DNA from: an uncultured SAR116 cluster alpha proteobacterium
GTDB taxonomy: Bacteria > Pseudomonadota > Alphaproteobacteria > Puniceispirillales > Marisalimonadaceae
Assembly (NCBI GenBank): GCA_902590245.1
Contig: CACIWG010000007.1
Location: 1 to 64,000, forward strand
DNA: 64,000 bases
Direction of reading: 5' to 3'
In this document: positions 8,114 through 16,840 of the stretch, piece by piece
Layout of the letters: every line of letters starts with the position of its first letter
How positions within the stretch are numbered: the first letter of the stretch is position 1
Notes under the pieces: model-generated
Told to the model about the DNA's origin: nothing
The model's input: the letters and a program-made list of their open reading frames with translations, nothing else
The model's database searches: none
Position numbers and translations under genes: made by a program

Positions 8114-9025
8114 ATGATTGAAGCTAAAGAAAATTTTAATAATACATGGCCATTTAATCCTAATTTTTTTTTCGGCAATGGTTTTAAACAACATTATGTG
8201 GACGAAGGTAAAGAAAATAATAAAGTAATTTTATGCCTTCATGGTGAACCTACATGGGGATATATATATAGACATTTTATTAAAGAATTATCAAAAAATT
8301 TTAGAGTAGTAGTTCCAGATTTAATGGGCTTTGGAAAATCTGAAACACCAAAGAATAAAGAATATTCTCTAAAGACACATGTTGAAAATTTAGAAAATTT
8401 AGTAAACTACCTAGAATTAAAAAACATATATTTTGTTGGGCAAGATTGGGGTGGTCCAATTTTAGGATCATATACATTACGTAATTTAACAAAAACTAAA
8501 GGTATGTTTTTAATAAATACAATTTTTGGATATAGTAGAACTGAAAAACCTAAAGAATTAACCCCATGGTTTAAATGGATAAAGAAAAATGAAGAAAATG
8601 GTACTTTAGATGGAATATTAGGAGAATTGAATACAACAGTTTTATCAATAATGAAATTATTGAATTTTACAAATAGCTCTATAATTGATGATAATTGGAT
8701 AAAAGCATATGCTTCACCATTTCCAAATAGGGATAGTTGTTTAGGAGCAATCAATTTTCCACTTGATGTTTTGCATGGAAGAATGGTTCCATTTATAATT
8801 GATTGCTTGAAAAATGGAGATATGAAATCTTTTTTAAATATTCCTTCTGAATTAGTCTATGGAATGAAAGATAGAGCAATTGACCCAGATTACGCTATAA
8901 AAGATTTTAAAGCTTTATATCCTAATTCTAAAGTAACCAAATTAGAAAATGCTGGGCATTTTTCTCAAGAAGATGAACCATATAAAATTATTGAATTAAT
9001 AAAGGAGTTTGTGAGTAATAATTAA
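8114..9025 (+). CDS. Haloalkane dehalogenase-like alpha/beta hydrolase
   Basis: The 303-residue protein has the class-defining features of haloalkane dehalogenases. HGEPTW at 43-48 follows beta-3, and an aspartate nucleophile sits in GQDWGG (Asp111) with a halide-stabilising Trp112 directly after it. Asp253 in GMKDRAIDP and His282 in NAGHFSQED complete the triad. Trp residues in the cap (PWFKWIKK) could supply the second halide ligand. The family hydrolyses carbon-halogen bonds to alcohols; related proteins with other activities exist, so the activity is inferred. It lies in a tight run with the GAF and 103-aa genes and overlaps the DUF952 gene by one base. Confidence 0.75.
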   Translation: MIEAKENFNNTWPFNPNFFFGNGFKQHYVDEGKENNKVILCLHGEPTWGYIYRHFIKELSKNFRVVVPDLMGFGKSETPKNKEYSLKTHVENLENLVNYLELKNIYFVGQDWGGPILGSYTLRNLTKTKGMFLINTIFGYSRTEKPKELTPWFKWIKKNEENGTLDGILGELNTTVLSIMKLLNFTNSSIIDDNWIKAYASPFPNRDSCLGAINFPLDVLHGRMVPFIIDCLKNGDMKSFLNIPSELVYGMKDRAIDPDYAIKDFKALYPNSKVTKLENAGHFSQEDEPYKIIELIKEFVSNN

Positions 9026-9390
9026 TGAACACAGATTTTGTTTTTAAAATTCTGGAGCACAAAGAATGGTTTAATAATGAAGAAGAATATAAAGGGTCTT
9101 TAATTGATTTAAAAGATGGTTTTATACATCTTTCTTCAGCGAACCAGATATATGAAACATGCAAGAAACATTTTTTTGGAAGAGAAAATTTAATTGTAAT
9201 TTATTTTACAATTAAAGATTTGGGAAATAACTTAAAGTGGGAAAAATCAAGAAATAATGATTTATTTCCACATTATTATGGAAATTTAAAAAAAGAATTA
9301 ATGATAGGATTTTTTGAGCTAAGAAGAATTGTTGATGGCAGCCATGAATTTCCTAAAGACTTTATCACTGGCAAAATTTTTAATAAATGA
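9025..9390 (+). CDS. DUF952 family protein
   Basis: This 121-residue protein matches the DUF952 family: an opening 'VFKILEHKEW', the conserved 'LKDGFIHLSSANQIYET' block and a late 'FPHYYGNLKKE' segment. The function is unknown; the fold is thought to resemble ADP-ribose or nucleotide-handling proteins, but no reaction is established. It is the last gene of the 6964-9390 run. Its final 72 bases lie antisense to the 3' end of the glycosyltransferase gene, an unusually long convergent overlap. Confidence 0.85.
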   Translation: MNTDFVFKILEHKEWFNNEEEYKGSLIDLKDGFIHLSSANQIYETCKKHFFGRENLIVIYFTIKDLGNNLKWEKSRNNDLFPHYYGNLKKELMIGFFELRRIVDGSHEFPKDFITGKIFNK

Positions 9391-10404
9391 TTGTCTTGCA
9401 TTTTTACCTAATTGATTTCTTTTAGTTTGATTATTAATCGCTTCAAAAATTACATTTTCTAATTCTTTTTCGTTAAGTGTGTTAACATTCCAACCTGTTT
9501 CATTGTTTATAACAGCATCTAAAACGCCACCATCTACTCCAGATATTGAAGGCACTGAAAATTTCGCAGCTTCGATATAAGATATTCCAAAACCTTCAAT
9601 AGAATTTTTAACTTTATAAGACGGCATAATAAACAAATCCGAATTCATTAAAATTTTTTCTTTTGATTTTTCATTAACAAAATTCTTGATTTTTATATAT
9701 TTATTCAATTTGTAATAGTTAATTTGTTCTTGTAATTTTTTTTTCAAATAACCGTCGCCATAAATTGACCATATAAAGTTTTTAATCATTTGTTTTTTTA
9801 TTAAGCATTTAAAAGCCTTTATTACAGGTAAAAAGCCTTTCCTTTCTTCTAATCTTGAAATAGTTGTAAGTATAAGGCCTTTTTTATTAGATGATTTTTT
9901 TTGAATTTTAATTTTATCGTTTTCTATTTCATATGTTGGAGGTATTACATGAATTTTAGTTTCAGGAAAATTGCAAATATCTAAAAAAATATTTTTTGTA
10001 TAATTTGAAGAAGATATAACAATACTTACCTTTTTTAATAATTTATTGATTTTCTTTTTTTTTGACTTGGACAAATATTCTTGACCGTGAGCAAGCATTA
10101 CAACTTTGTTATTTGTATTTGGTATAGCGTTTAGAGATTTCCAACTATCACAAATAATGATGTCATCTTTTTTTAAGATTTTTTTTAATTTAATTTTTTT
10201 TATTAATGGCCTAAGAAATTTTGGAAATTTAGAAAAATTAAACTTAATTTTATAACTTCTTATTGGATGAGATTCTGGTATATTATGATCTGGTAAAACA
10301 AAGGTTGCAATTGTTTTAGAAAAATTCTTTGCTAATGCTGACATAACACTTTGCATTCCTCCAAAACGAGGAGGAAAAGTTTGCGTAACAATTATAACTC
10401 TCAT
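9319..10404 (-). CDS. Glycosyltransferase family 4
   Basis: This GT-B fold glycosyltransferase has an N-terminal acceptor domain starting 'MRVIIVTQTFPPRFGGMQ', the standard GT4 opening with a glycine-rich loop. Its C-terminal donor domain has 'LTTISRLEERKGF' and the E(x7)E-like 'SIEGFGISYIEAAKF' nucleotide-sugar site. About 361 residues is usual. An in-frame TTG at 10422 would add six residues, but the ATG at 10404 matches the family start. It probably adds a sugar to a cell-surface glycan or lipid; the specific sugar cannot be told. It stands alone, with no other polysaccharide genes nearby. Confidence 0.88.
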   Translation of the reverse strand: MRVIIVTQTFPPRFGGMQSVMSALAKNFSKTIATFVLPDHNIPESHPIRSYKIKFNFSKFPKFLRPLIKKIKLKKILKKDDIIICDSWKSLNAIPNTNNKVVMLAHGQEYLSKSKKKKINKLLKKVSIVISSSNYTKNIFLDICNFPETKIHVIPPTYEIENDKIKIQKKSSNKKGLILTTISRLEERKGFLPVIKAFKCLIKKQMIKNFIWSIYGDGYLKKKLQEQINYYKLNKYIKIKNFVNEKSKEKILMNSDLFIMPSYKVKNSIEGFGISYIEAAKFSVPSISGVDGGVLDAVINNETGWNVNTLNEKELENVIFEAINNQTKRNQLGKNARQSFIKNFASDKVFRKFMAAINNSS

Positions 10405-10467
10405 TTTTTTGATTATATTCAAATATTTTGTGTAGTATATTACTATTAAATTTAAGAAGGTTAGAAT

Positions 10468-11076
10468 ATGTATAAATTAACTTATAGTCCAGCCTCTCCT
10501 TATGTAAGGAAAGTTAGATTAGCAGGCTACCTTTCTGGTCTAAATGATCAAATAGAATTATTAAATCCAGATCATGAAACTCATATTAAAATGAAATTAA
10601 ACAATCCATTGGGAAAGATACCAGTTTTAATGACCACAAACAATCAGTATGTTTTTGATAGTCGTGTAATTGTTGAATTATTAAATGATATTTCAGGTAA
10701 GTTATATCCTAATGATGATTATAAAAAAATAATTTTAACTAATGCTGCTCTTACTGAAGGTCTTATTGATGCATCTCTTCTTTACCTTTATTCAATTAGA
10801 TATGCAGGAGATCAGAAACCATCAGAAGTTTGGCAAAAGCTTCAATTAACTAAGATTGAAAACACTATAGATTATTTGGATAAAAATGTTTCGAATGATT
10901 TTAATCCGTCTAAAGTTTATATATCGCATATTGGTTTAATTGTTGCGCTCGATTACTTAAATTTTAGAAAAATTTATGATTGGGAAATGAATACAAAAAA
11001 CTTAGATGCATGGCATAAACAAGTTAGTGCTTCTATGCCTGGTTATAAAGAAACCTATCCAAAAGATCCTTCTTAA
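10468..11076 (+). CDS. Glutathione S-transferase family protein
   Basis: The 202-residue protein has a thioredoxin-like N-terminal domain (residues 1-75) with the active-site loop 'YSPASPYVRKVRLAG' and the cis-proline/glutathione-binding 'PLGKIPVL...VFDSRVIVELL' segment. An all-helical C-terminal domain follows. Ser at the active-site position (SPASPY) is typical of bacterial GSTs close to the beta/zeta-like groups. A TTAAGAAGG ribosome-binding site precedes the ATG. The substrate is unknown. The stop overlaps the convergent glycerate kinase stop by four bases. Confidence 0.87.
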   Translation: MYKLTYSPASPYVRKVRLAGYLSGLNDQIELLNPDHETHIKMKLNNPLGKIPVLMTTNNQYVFDSRVIVELLNDISGKLYPNDDYKKIILTNAALTEGLIDASLLYLYSIRYAGDQKPSEVWQKLQLTKIENTIDYLDKNVSNDFNPSKVYISHIGLIVALDYLNFRKIYDWEMNTKNLDAWHKQVSASMPGYKETYPKDPS

Positions 11077-12329
11077 TTTGGTAGAACAAGCACGGCCCTA
11101 AAATCATTAACATTGGTCAATGTTGGTCCGGTATAAATTAGATCTTTAGTTTTTTCAAAAAAACTAAATGCGTCATTATTATTTATATATTTTTTAATGT
11201 CTAGATTAAGTTTTTTAGATTTTAAAAATGTTTCATAAGAAAAAAATGCACCTGCATTATCTTCACTTCCATCTATTCCATCCGTATCTATTGAAAGTCC
11301 TAATATATTTTTATTTCCTTTTAAAGTATTAACCATAGACAGGGCAAACTCTGAATTTCTTCCACCTTTCCCAAGACCATTTACCTTTACTGTAGTTTCA
11401 CCACCAGAAAGGAGTAATATAGGTTTTTCTAAGGAAATATTTTTATAGCGTTTTTCTTTTTTTATTTTAAGCGCAAGATTTGCCATTCTTTCTCCTTCCT
11501 TTGAAGCATCACCCTCTAGTTTATCAGAGAGGATAATAGGTAAAAAACCTATTTTTTTTGCTAAATTTGATGCTGCTTTAAGTGCCTTCATTGGAGATGC
11601 TATTAAATGAAAATTTTTGTTTATTCCCTTGGGCAAGAGATTATTTTTTATGATAGATAAAATTTCTTTTGAAATTTCTATTTGATAATTATCTAAAATT
11701 TCAAATAACTTGTTAGGATCATTATTAGAATAAATTGTTGGCCCAGATCCGATGAAACTTGGATCGTCTCCAGGAATATCAGAAATTCCATAAGTAATAC
11801 AATTAGATGGTTTTATTAATTCTAATAATCTTCCTCCTTTAACTGCAGAAATAGATTGTCTAACAATATTCATTTCATTAATAGATGCTCCAGATTTTAA
11901 AAGTTCATTATTAATTTTTTGTTTCTCATCAAAATTTATTCCATCAAGAGGAGAGCATAATAAAGCCGATGCTCCACCTGAGATAAGGAAAATGACTAAA
12001 TCATCTTTAGATGTGTTTTTTGCAATTTGTATTATTTTTCTTGTAGCATTATAGCCATTTAAATCAGGGATTGGGTGTGATGCCTCCACTACTTTAATTT
12101 TTTTTGTTTGAACAAAGTGGTTATATCTAGTTACAACAAAACCTTCTAATTCAAATGGACATTTATCTTCGAAAGCTTTTGCCATACTTCCTGCTGCTTT
12201 ACCAGCGCCTAAGACATAAATTTTACCTTTTGGCTTTTCTAATAATTTTGGAAATTTATTATCGGGTTTAGATGAGTTGATTGCTTCTTTCATAATAAGA
12301 AATAGTTGTTGTTTATTATTTTTAATCAT
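11073..12329 (-). CDS. ttuD: Glycerate 2-kinase (MOFRL/GckA-TtuD family)
   Basis: The 418-residue protein matches the type-II glycerate kinase family, also often labelled hydroxypyruvate reductase. Seen are an N-terminal 'GKIYVLGAGKAAGSMAKAF' nucleotide-type glycine loop, 'VFLISGGASALLCSP' and 'NIVRQSISAVKGGRL' in the N domain. The C-terminal MOFRL domain shows 'LLLSGGETTV', 'GGRNSEFAL' and 'DTDGIDGSEDNAGAF'. It makes 2-phosphoglycerate from glycerate, feeding C2/C3 acids such as those from tartrate or glyoxylate into glycolysis. That would fit the tartrate-type dehydrogenases at 2028 and 29988, though they are not in an operon with it. The gene is monocistronic. Confidence 0.88.
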   Translation of the reverse strand: MIKNNKQQLFLIMKEAINSSKPDNKFPKLLEKPKGKIYVLGAGKAAGSMAKAFEDKCPFELEGFVVTRYNHFVQTKKIKVVEASHPIPDLNGYNATRKIIQIAKNTSKDDLVIFLISGGASALLCSPLDGINFDEKQKINNELLKSGASINEMNIVRQSISAVKGGRLLELIKPSNCITYGISDIPGDDPSFIGSGPTIYSNNDPNKLFEILDNYQIEISKEILSIIKNNLLPKGINKNFHLIASPMKALKAASNLAKKIGFLPIILSDKLEGDASKEGERMANLALKIKKEKRYKNISLEKPILLLSGGETTVKVNGLGKGGRNSEFALSMVNTLKGNKNILGLSIDTDGIDGSEDNAGAFFSYETFLKSKKLNLDIKKYINNNDAFSFFEKTKDLIYTGPTLTNVNDFRAVLVLPN

Positions 12330-12394
12330 AAAAAAATTGTATTAACCTTAAACTGATTTATTATTTTAATTTAATCGTAGTAAGGGGAATTTAT

Positions 12395-13183
12395 ATGTCA
12401 ATTATTGAAGGACAAAAGATTAATAATACTTTTTTTATTTCTATAAATAATCCTAAATCAAAAAACTCGATGGTTCTTGGCTTTCACCCCCAGTTACAAA
12501 GCAAAATTGATGAAGCTGAAAATTCAAAAGATATAAATTCTATAATAATTTTTGGTGAAGGTGGGTTCTTTTGTGCTGGAGGAGATCTTAATAGTCTAAA
12601 AACCAGAAGAGATATGACAGTACCTGAGAGATTAGAAACTCTTGAACAATTAAACGGAACAATAAAAAAAATTAAAGAGTGTTCCAAACCTACAATTGCA
12701 GCAGTTGAAGGCGGGGCAGCAGGTGCAGGTGTTTCTCTTGCAATGGCATGTGACTTTTTGATTATGTCAGATAAGAGTTTTTTATCTCTTGCTTATGTAA
12801 AAATTGGGCTCACTCCAGATGGTGGGGTTACAAAACTTTTAGCAGAAGTTTTCCCAAAACAAATTTTGTCAGAAATGGCACTAATTGGAGATCGAATTTT
12901 TGCAAAAAAATTATTTGATCTAGGTTTTTTAAATTTAATTTCAGATGCAGGTGAAGTTAAATCAGATGCTTTAAAGTTTTCTGAAAAATTTAAAAACTTA
13001 CCTCAAAATGCAATGTTTAGAATAAAAACATTAATTCATCATTCTTATGATAATAATTTTGACGAACAAATGAAATTAGAAGCAAATTTAATGGCAGATT
13101 CTCAAGGAGATAAAGAAAGTATGGAGGGTATAGATGCTTTTCTAGAAAAAAGAGATCCTAATTTTTCAAAATTCAGATCATAA
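12395..13183 (+). CDS. Enoyl-CoA hydratase/isomerase (crotonase) family
   Basis: This 262-residue crotonase-fold protein has the first oxyanion-hole strand 'GEGGFFCAGGDLNSLK' (residues about 54-69) and the second 'AAVEGGAAGAGVSLAMACDF' (about 106-125). The 'KIGLTPDGG' segment is where the catalytic glutamates of true hydratases sit; here Asp replaces the usual second Glu, so hydration is not certain and isomerase or other activity is possible. The start is supported by AAGGGG eight bases upstream. It is probably involved in fatty or branched acyl-CoA oxidation and stands 30 bases before the transglycosylase. Confidence 0.86.
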   Translation: MSIIEGQKINNTFFISINNPKSKNSMVLGFHPQLQSKIDEAENSKDINSIIIFGEGGFFCAGGDLNSLKTRRDMTVPERLETLEQLNGTIKKIKECSKPTIAAVEGGAAGAGVSLAMACDFLIMSDKSFLSLAYVKIGLTPDGGVTKLLAEVFPKQILSEMALIGDRIFAKKLFDLGFLNLISDAGEVKSDALKFSEKFKNLPQNAMFRIKTLIHHSYDNNFDEQMKLEANLMADSQGDKESMEGIDAFLEKRDPNFSKFRS

Positions 13184-13212
13184 ATTTGGCATTTTATTTG
13201 CTCTAGTAATGA

Positions 13213-13881
13213 ATGGTATTAATAAAAAATCTATTTTTCATTCTAATATTATTATTTTCTAAATCTGCTTTTTCAAAACTAAATTATTCTGACACTTGTC
13301 AAAAAGAAATAAATATTATTGAAAAGCAAATTGATATTCCAAAAGGTTTATTGACTGCAATTGGAAAAACCGAATCTGGAAGATTTAAAAAAGATAAGAC
13401 TGTTGTGATTTGGCCGTGGACAATAAATACAGGTAAAAAAAGTTTATTTTTTGATAATAAAATACAAATGAAAAACTTTGTTATAAATGAAATAAAAAAA
13501 GAAAACTATAATTTAGATGTTGGCTGTATGCAGATAAATTTAAAATGGCATGGATCAAAATTTAAAAATATATTGGATGTATTGGACCCAATGGTAAATG
13601 TTTCTTACGCAACTTCATTTTTATATGAATTGCATTCTAATTTTGGCAATTGGGATGAGGCTATAAAAAGATATCATTCATCTAAACCCAAAAAAAATTT
13701 AAAATATCATCAAAAAGTTTTAGCAAACTGGAATTTAAAAATAAAAAACCAAGTAGAAATTAAAGTTGCTAAACTAGATAATTTAGAAACTCACATTAAA
13801 AATTTTCAACCTAGATTGTACGAAAATATAAAAAAAATTATGTACTTTAGAAATATTTTTATGCAACAATCTGATAATTAA
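13213..13881 (+). CDS. Periplasmic lytic transglycosylase (SLT domain)
   Basis: The 222-residue protein has a signal peptide at residues 1-21 (hydrophobic core, then SKSAFS-K). An SLT-type transglycosylase domain follows, with catalytic Glu54 in GKTESGR, then 'DVGCMQINLKWHG' and 'ATSFLYELHSNFGNWDEAIKRYH', all family hallmarks. It cleaves peptidoglycan glycan strands to anhydro-muropeptides. The arrangement is like small specialised transglycosylases (IagB/VirB1-like), but no secretion system is nearby. An ATG four bases upstream in another frame stops quickly, so 13213 is the start. Confidence 0.87.
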   Translation: MVLIKNLFFILILLFSKSAFSKLNYSDTCQKEINIIEKQIDIPKGLLTAIGKTESGRFKKDKTVVIWPWTINTGKKSLFFDNKIQMKNFVINEIKKENYNLDVGCMQINLKWHGSKFKNILDVLDPMVNVSYATSFLYELHSNFGNWDEAIKRYHSSKPKKNLKYHQKVLANWNLKIKNQVEIKVAKLDNLETHIKNFQPRLYENIKKIMYFRNIFMQQSDN

Positions 13882-13917
13882 ATTAATAATTAATTCAGAA
13901 ACAATGATGGTGTAAAT

Positions 13918-14589
13918 ATGGATGTATATAATTCTTTAATTTCAAGAAGATCAGTAAGGCGTTTTCTTTCAAAAGAGGTGGATCAAAGTAAAATAAAAAA
14001 GATTTTAGAAGGTGCTGCCTTTGCACCAAGTGGCCATAATATTCAACCTTGGCATGTATATGTTGTAACTGGTGATAAAAAGAAAAAGATAACGGAAGAA
14101 ATTATAAACTCAATTGAAAATGGTGAAGCAAAAAATTTCAAGCAAGAATTTGATTATTATCCAACTGAGTGGTACGAACCATACATTTCAAGGAGAAGAG
14201 CTGTAGGTTTCGAACTCTATAAATTACTTGGCATAGCGAAAGATGATTACGATGCTAGAAATAAACAAATGCAGGAGAATTTTCATTTTTTTGGCGCGCC
14301 TGTAGGGATGTTTATAACCATGGATAGAAGGCTTGCAGAGGGCACTTTCATTGATTTGGGAATGTTTATACAAAGTATTTTGGTAGGTGCTAGAGGAGAA
14401 GGATTACATACTTGTGGTCAAGTAGCTTTTACAAAGTTTCATACTATACTAAGCAAAGAATTAGAATTTGATGAAAATGAAATGCTGGTGTGTGGTGTAT
14501 CAATGGGCTATGAAGATGAAGATGCACCAGAAAATAAATTGAGAGTTGAAAAGTTAAAACATGATCAGTTCTCAACATTTATCGATTAG
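13918..14589 (+). CDS. Nitroreductase family protein (FMN)
   Basis: The 223-residue protein begins with the classic 'SLISRRSVRRFLSKEVD' FMN-phosphate-binding segment, then 'APSGHNIQPWHVYVV'. The C-terminal half has 'GMFIQSILVGARGEGLHTCG', the dimer-interface helix, and 'LVCGVSMGYED'. Such enzymes are NAD(P)H-dependent two-electron reductases of nitro compounds, quinones or enones; the physiological substrate is unknown. It is followed after five bases by the MFS gene and could act on a compound that carrier imports or exports. Confidence 0.9.
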   Translation: MDVYNSLISRRSVRRFLSKEVDQSKIKKILEGAAFAPSGHNIQPWHVYVVTGDKKKKITEEIINSIENGEAKNFKQEFDYYPTEWYEPYISRRRAVGFELYKLLGIAKDDYDARNKQMQENFHFFGAPVGMFITMDRRLAEGTFIDLGMFIQSILVGARGEGLHTCGQVAFTKFHTILSKELEFDENEMLVCGVSMGYEDEDAPENKLRVEKLKHDQFSTFID

Positions 14590-14594
14590 TTTTT

Positions 14595-15803
14595 ATGAAA
14601 TTATTTAATATTGAGGCATCAAGAAATTTAACGTTGCCAGATATGTACATAAATATTGGTCATTTCCTTGATCATTTTATGATGTTGATATTTGCTAAAG
14701 CTGCATTTGATGCGGGTCGTCATTTTGGTCTTAGTTATGATGAAATAATTATTTATGGAACTTTAGGTTTATTTCTATTTGGAGCTGCTGCCCCATTAGC
14801 CGGGTGGTTGGCAGACAAATATTCAAGATCGTTGATAATAATTATTTATCCTTTTGGCGTATCATTAGGTGCATTTTTATGTTTTTTATCTTCTTCTCCA
14901 ATTATGCTAGGTTTTTCAATCGGTGTAATTGGTTTTTTTGCTGCTATTTTTCATCCAGTTGGTATTGCGATGTTGATAAGAGATTCAAATAAGGTTGGTA
15001 TTAGGTTAGGAGTTAATGGTGTTTGGGGTAATATGGGAGTTGCTGCTGCTCCAGTTTTAACTGGCTTTATAATTTTAAATTCAAATTGGCAATTAAGCTT
15101 TTTAGTTCCTTCAATAATTTGTTTGATATTTGGGATTGCTCAATTAAGAGGTTTTAAAGAAATTGATATCAAAGAAGAAAAAACTAAACAAAAAATATCA
15201 AATGGTCTTGTTGAAGGGTGGAAAATTGTTCTACTTTCTCTTACCATGACTACATTAGCTGGTGGGTTCATATTTGGTTCATTAACTTTTTTGATACCGC
15301 GAATATTTGAAGTAAATTTGTCAGGAATTTCTGTTGATATTGCAATAACAGGTTTATTGGCAGGAATTGTTTATGCTATTGCTTCATTATCTCAAGTTGG
15401 TGTAGGGTATTTAATTGATAGATATTCGCCTAAAATAATTTTAGGTTTTGTTGGAATAGGGCAGTTTTTGTTAATTTATTTATCAAGTTTATATATCGAT
15501 TATGCTTTATTTTTTGTAATGTTAATGGCAATGTTTTTTGTTTTTGGTCAAGTTCCAATTACTGATGCAATTCTTGTGAGATATGTTGATGATCAGTGGA
15601 GAGCAAGAATACTATCAGTAAAATTTTTAATAAATCTTTGCGCTGGTGCTTCTGTTTTACCTTTAGTTTCATTGTTTCTAGGTTATGGATATACTTTTAG
15701 TGATTTATTAACAATATTATCTTGTTTAGCTATTTTTGTTGTTATTTCAGCTTATATGTTACCTAAAATAAAAGATAATAAGCCTGAATTAAAAATAGCT
15801 TAG
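14595..15803 (+). CDS. MFS transporter
   Basis: This 402-residue integral membrane protein has about 12 hydrophobic segments. The MFS loop 2-3 signature appears as 'GWLADKYSRS' near residue 74, and an equivalent half-site 'GYLIDRYSPK' appears in the second half, so both six-helix bundles are intact. A conserved 'FHPVGIAMLIR' in the N-terminal half is typical of the fosmidomycin-resistance/NarK-like branch. Substrate and direction are unknown. The five-base gap to the nitroreductase indicates co-transcription. Confidence 0.87.
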   Translation: MKLFNIEASRNLTLPDMYINIGHFLDHFMMLIFAKAAFDAGRHFGLSYDEIIIYGTLGLFLFGAAAPLAGWLADKYSRSLIIIIYPFGVSLGAFLCFLSSSPIMLGFSIGVIGFFAAIFHPVGIAMLIRDSNKVGIRLGVNGVWGNMGVAAAPVLTGFIILNSNWQLSFLVPSIICLIFGIAQLRGFKEIDIKEEKTKQKISNGLVEGWKIVLLSLTMTTLAGGFIFGSLTFLIPRIFEVNLSGISVDIAITGLLAGIVYAIASLSQVGVGYLIDRYSPKIILGFVGIGQFLLIYLSSLYIDYALFFVMLMAMFFVFGQVPITDAILVRYVDDQWRARILSVKFLINLCAGASVLPLVSLFLGYGYTFSDLLTILSCLAIFVVISAYMLPKIKDNKPELKIA

Positions 15804-15820
15804 TTAAAGAGAATTAACTA
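15801..15820. terminator. Short hairpin between convergent genes, possible bidirectional terminator
   Basis: TAGTTAA-AGAGAA-TTAACTA is a perfect 7-bp inverted repeat with a 6-base loop that spans the stop codons of both the MFS gene and the MBL hydrolase gene. The stem is almost all A/T and no long T-run follows, so it would be a weak intrinsic terminator. Its position is the main support. Confidence 0.3.
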
Positions 15821-16830
15821 TTTAAACTAAACCATTCAACTTTATTAGAATCAGAAATTTTTTTTGCATAACCTGTTTTTACTAGATTTATGAGGTGTGA
15901 TCTAGCTTCACCAATGGCAAAATGCATTTGTTCATTTCCTATTTTTTTATCAAAAATTAAACTTAAGGAGTCATAAACAGTAATATTTCTTTTTAATAAT
16001 TCATTTTTTAAAATATCTAATCTTTGATTATGATGATTTATAAGTTCTACGGCTCTGCTGTCTCCGTCTTTAAAAGGCCAATCATGACAAGGGAATACTT
16101 CAACTTCAGAGTCAATGGTTTTAATGTCATTTAAATAGTTTAAATATCCCCCCAATCTATCATCAAAAGGATCAAAAAAATTGTCTGAAACATTTGGTGA
16201 TATTCTAGGAAGTAAGAAATCTCCAGCGAGATATAAACTTCTCTTTTTGTCTGTCAACGAAATGTGTTCAGGTGAATGACCTACATCTGTTCTAACTTTC
16301 CACATGCCCTCATTTGATTCAATTTCAAAACCTTCAGATATTGTTTTAAAATCTGGTAAGTTAAAAACTTTGTTTTTATATAATCTTGTGGCTCCTAACA
16401 TTTCTTGTTTTTGTTCCCTAGGAATTCCTGATCTTTGAAAGATGTTATCAAACATAATTGAATAGTCTTCATCAGGCATGACAAACAACTTTTTTGCCAC
16501 TTCTAATTCTTTAGATGATGTAAATGCTGGAACATTTAATTTTTTTTGAAGCCAACCTGCCATGCCAATATGATCTGGATGATAGTGAGTAATAAGTAAT
16601 GAATGAATTTTTTCTGATTTTAATGGTCCATTGAGTATCTTTTCCCACATTTCAATTGAGTGATCAGATCTCAGTCCACTATCAATCAATATCCATCCAT
16701 TTTTTGTGTTTAAAAAAAATAGATTTACATGATTTAAACGAAATGGAAGTTCGAATTGAGTCCAATACAGGTCTTTCCTAAGTTCATTAAATTCGCCATG
16801 CTTTGGTATTTCATAATTTAGTTTTGTCAA
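15814..16830 (-). CDS. MBL-fold metallo-hydrolase
   Basis: The 338-residue protein has a metallo-beta-lactamase domain. The metal-binding HxHxDH motif is 'THYHPDHIGMAGW' (about residues 81-93). Further ligands are His in 'DVGHSPEHISL', Asp in 'LAGDFLLP' and His in 'VFPCHDWPF'. The C-terminal part, about 90 residues, is a helical extension seen in the glyoxalase-II-like/LACTB2-type group. It is a binuclear metal hydrolase of thioesters, lactones or phosphoesters; which one is unknown. It lies ten bases downstream of the photolyase-like gene on the same strand. Confidence 0.87.
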   Translation of the reverse strand: MTKLNYEIPKHGEFNELRKDLYWTQFELPFRLNHVNLFFLNTKNGWILIDSGLRSDHSIEMWEKILNGPLKSEKIHSLLITHYHPDHIGMAGWLQKKLNVPAFTSSKELEVAKKLFVMPDEDYSIMFDNIFQRSGIPREQKQEMLGATRLYKNKVFNLPDFKTISEGFEIESNEGMWKVRTDVGHSPEHISLTDKKRSLYLAGDFLLPRISPNVSDNFFDPFDDRLGGYLNYLNDIKTIDSEVEVFPCHDWPFKDGDSRAVELINHHNQRLDILKNELLKRNITVYDSLSLIFDKKIGNEQMHFAIGEARSHLINLVKTGYAKKISDSNKVEWFSLNS

Positions 16831-16840
16831 TTTAAGCCTC

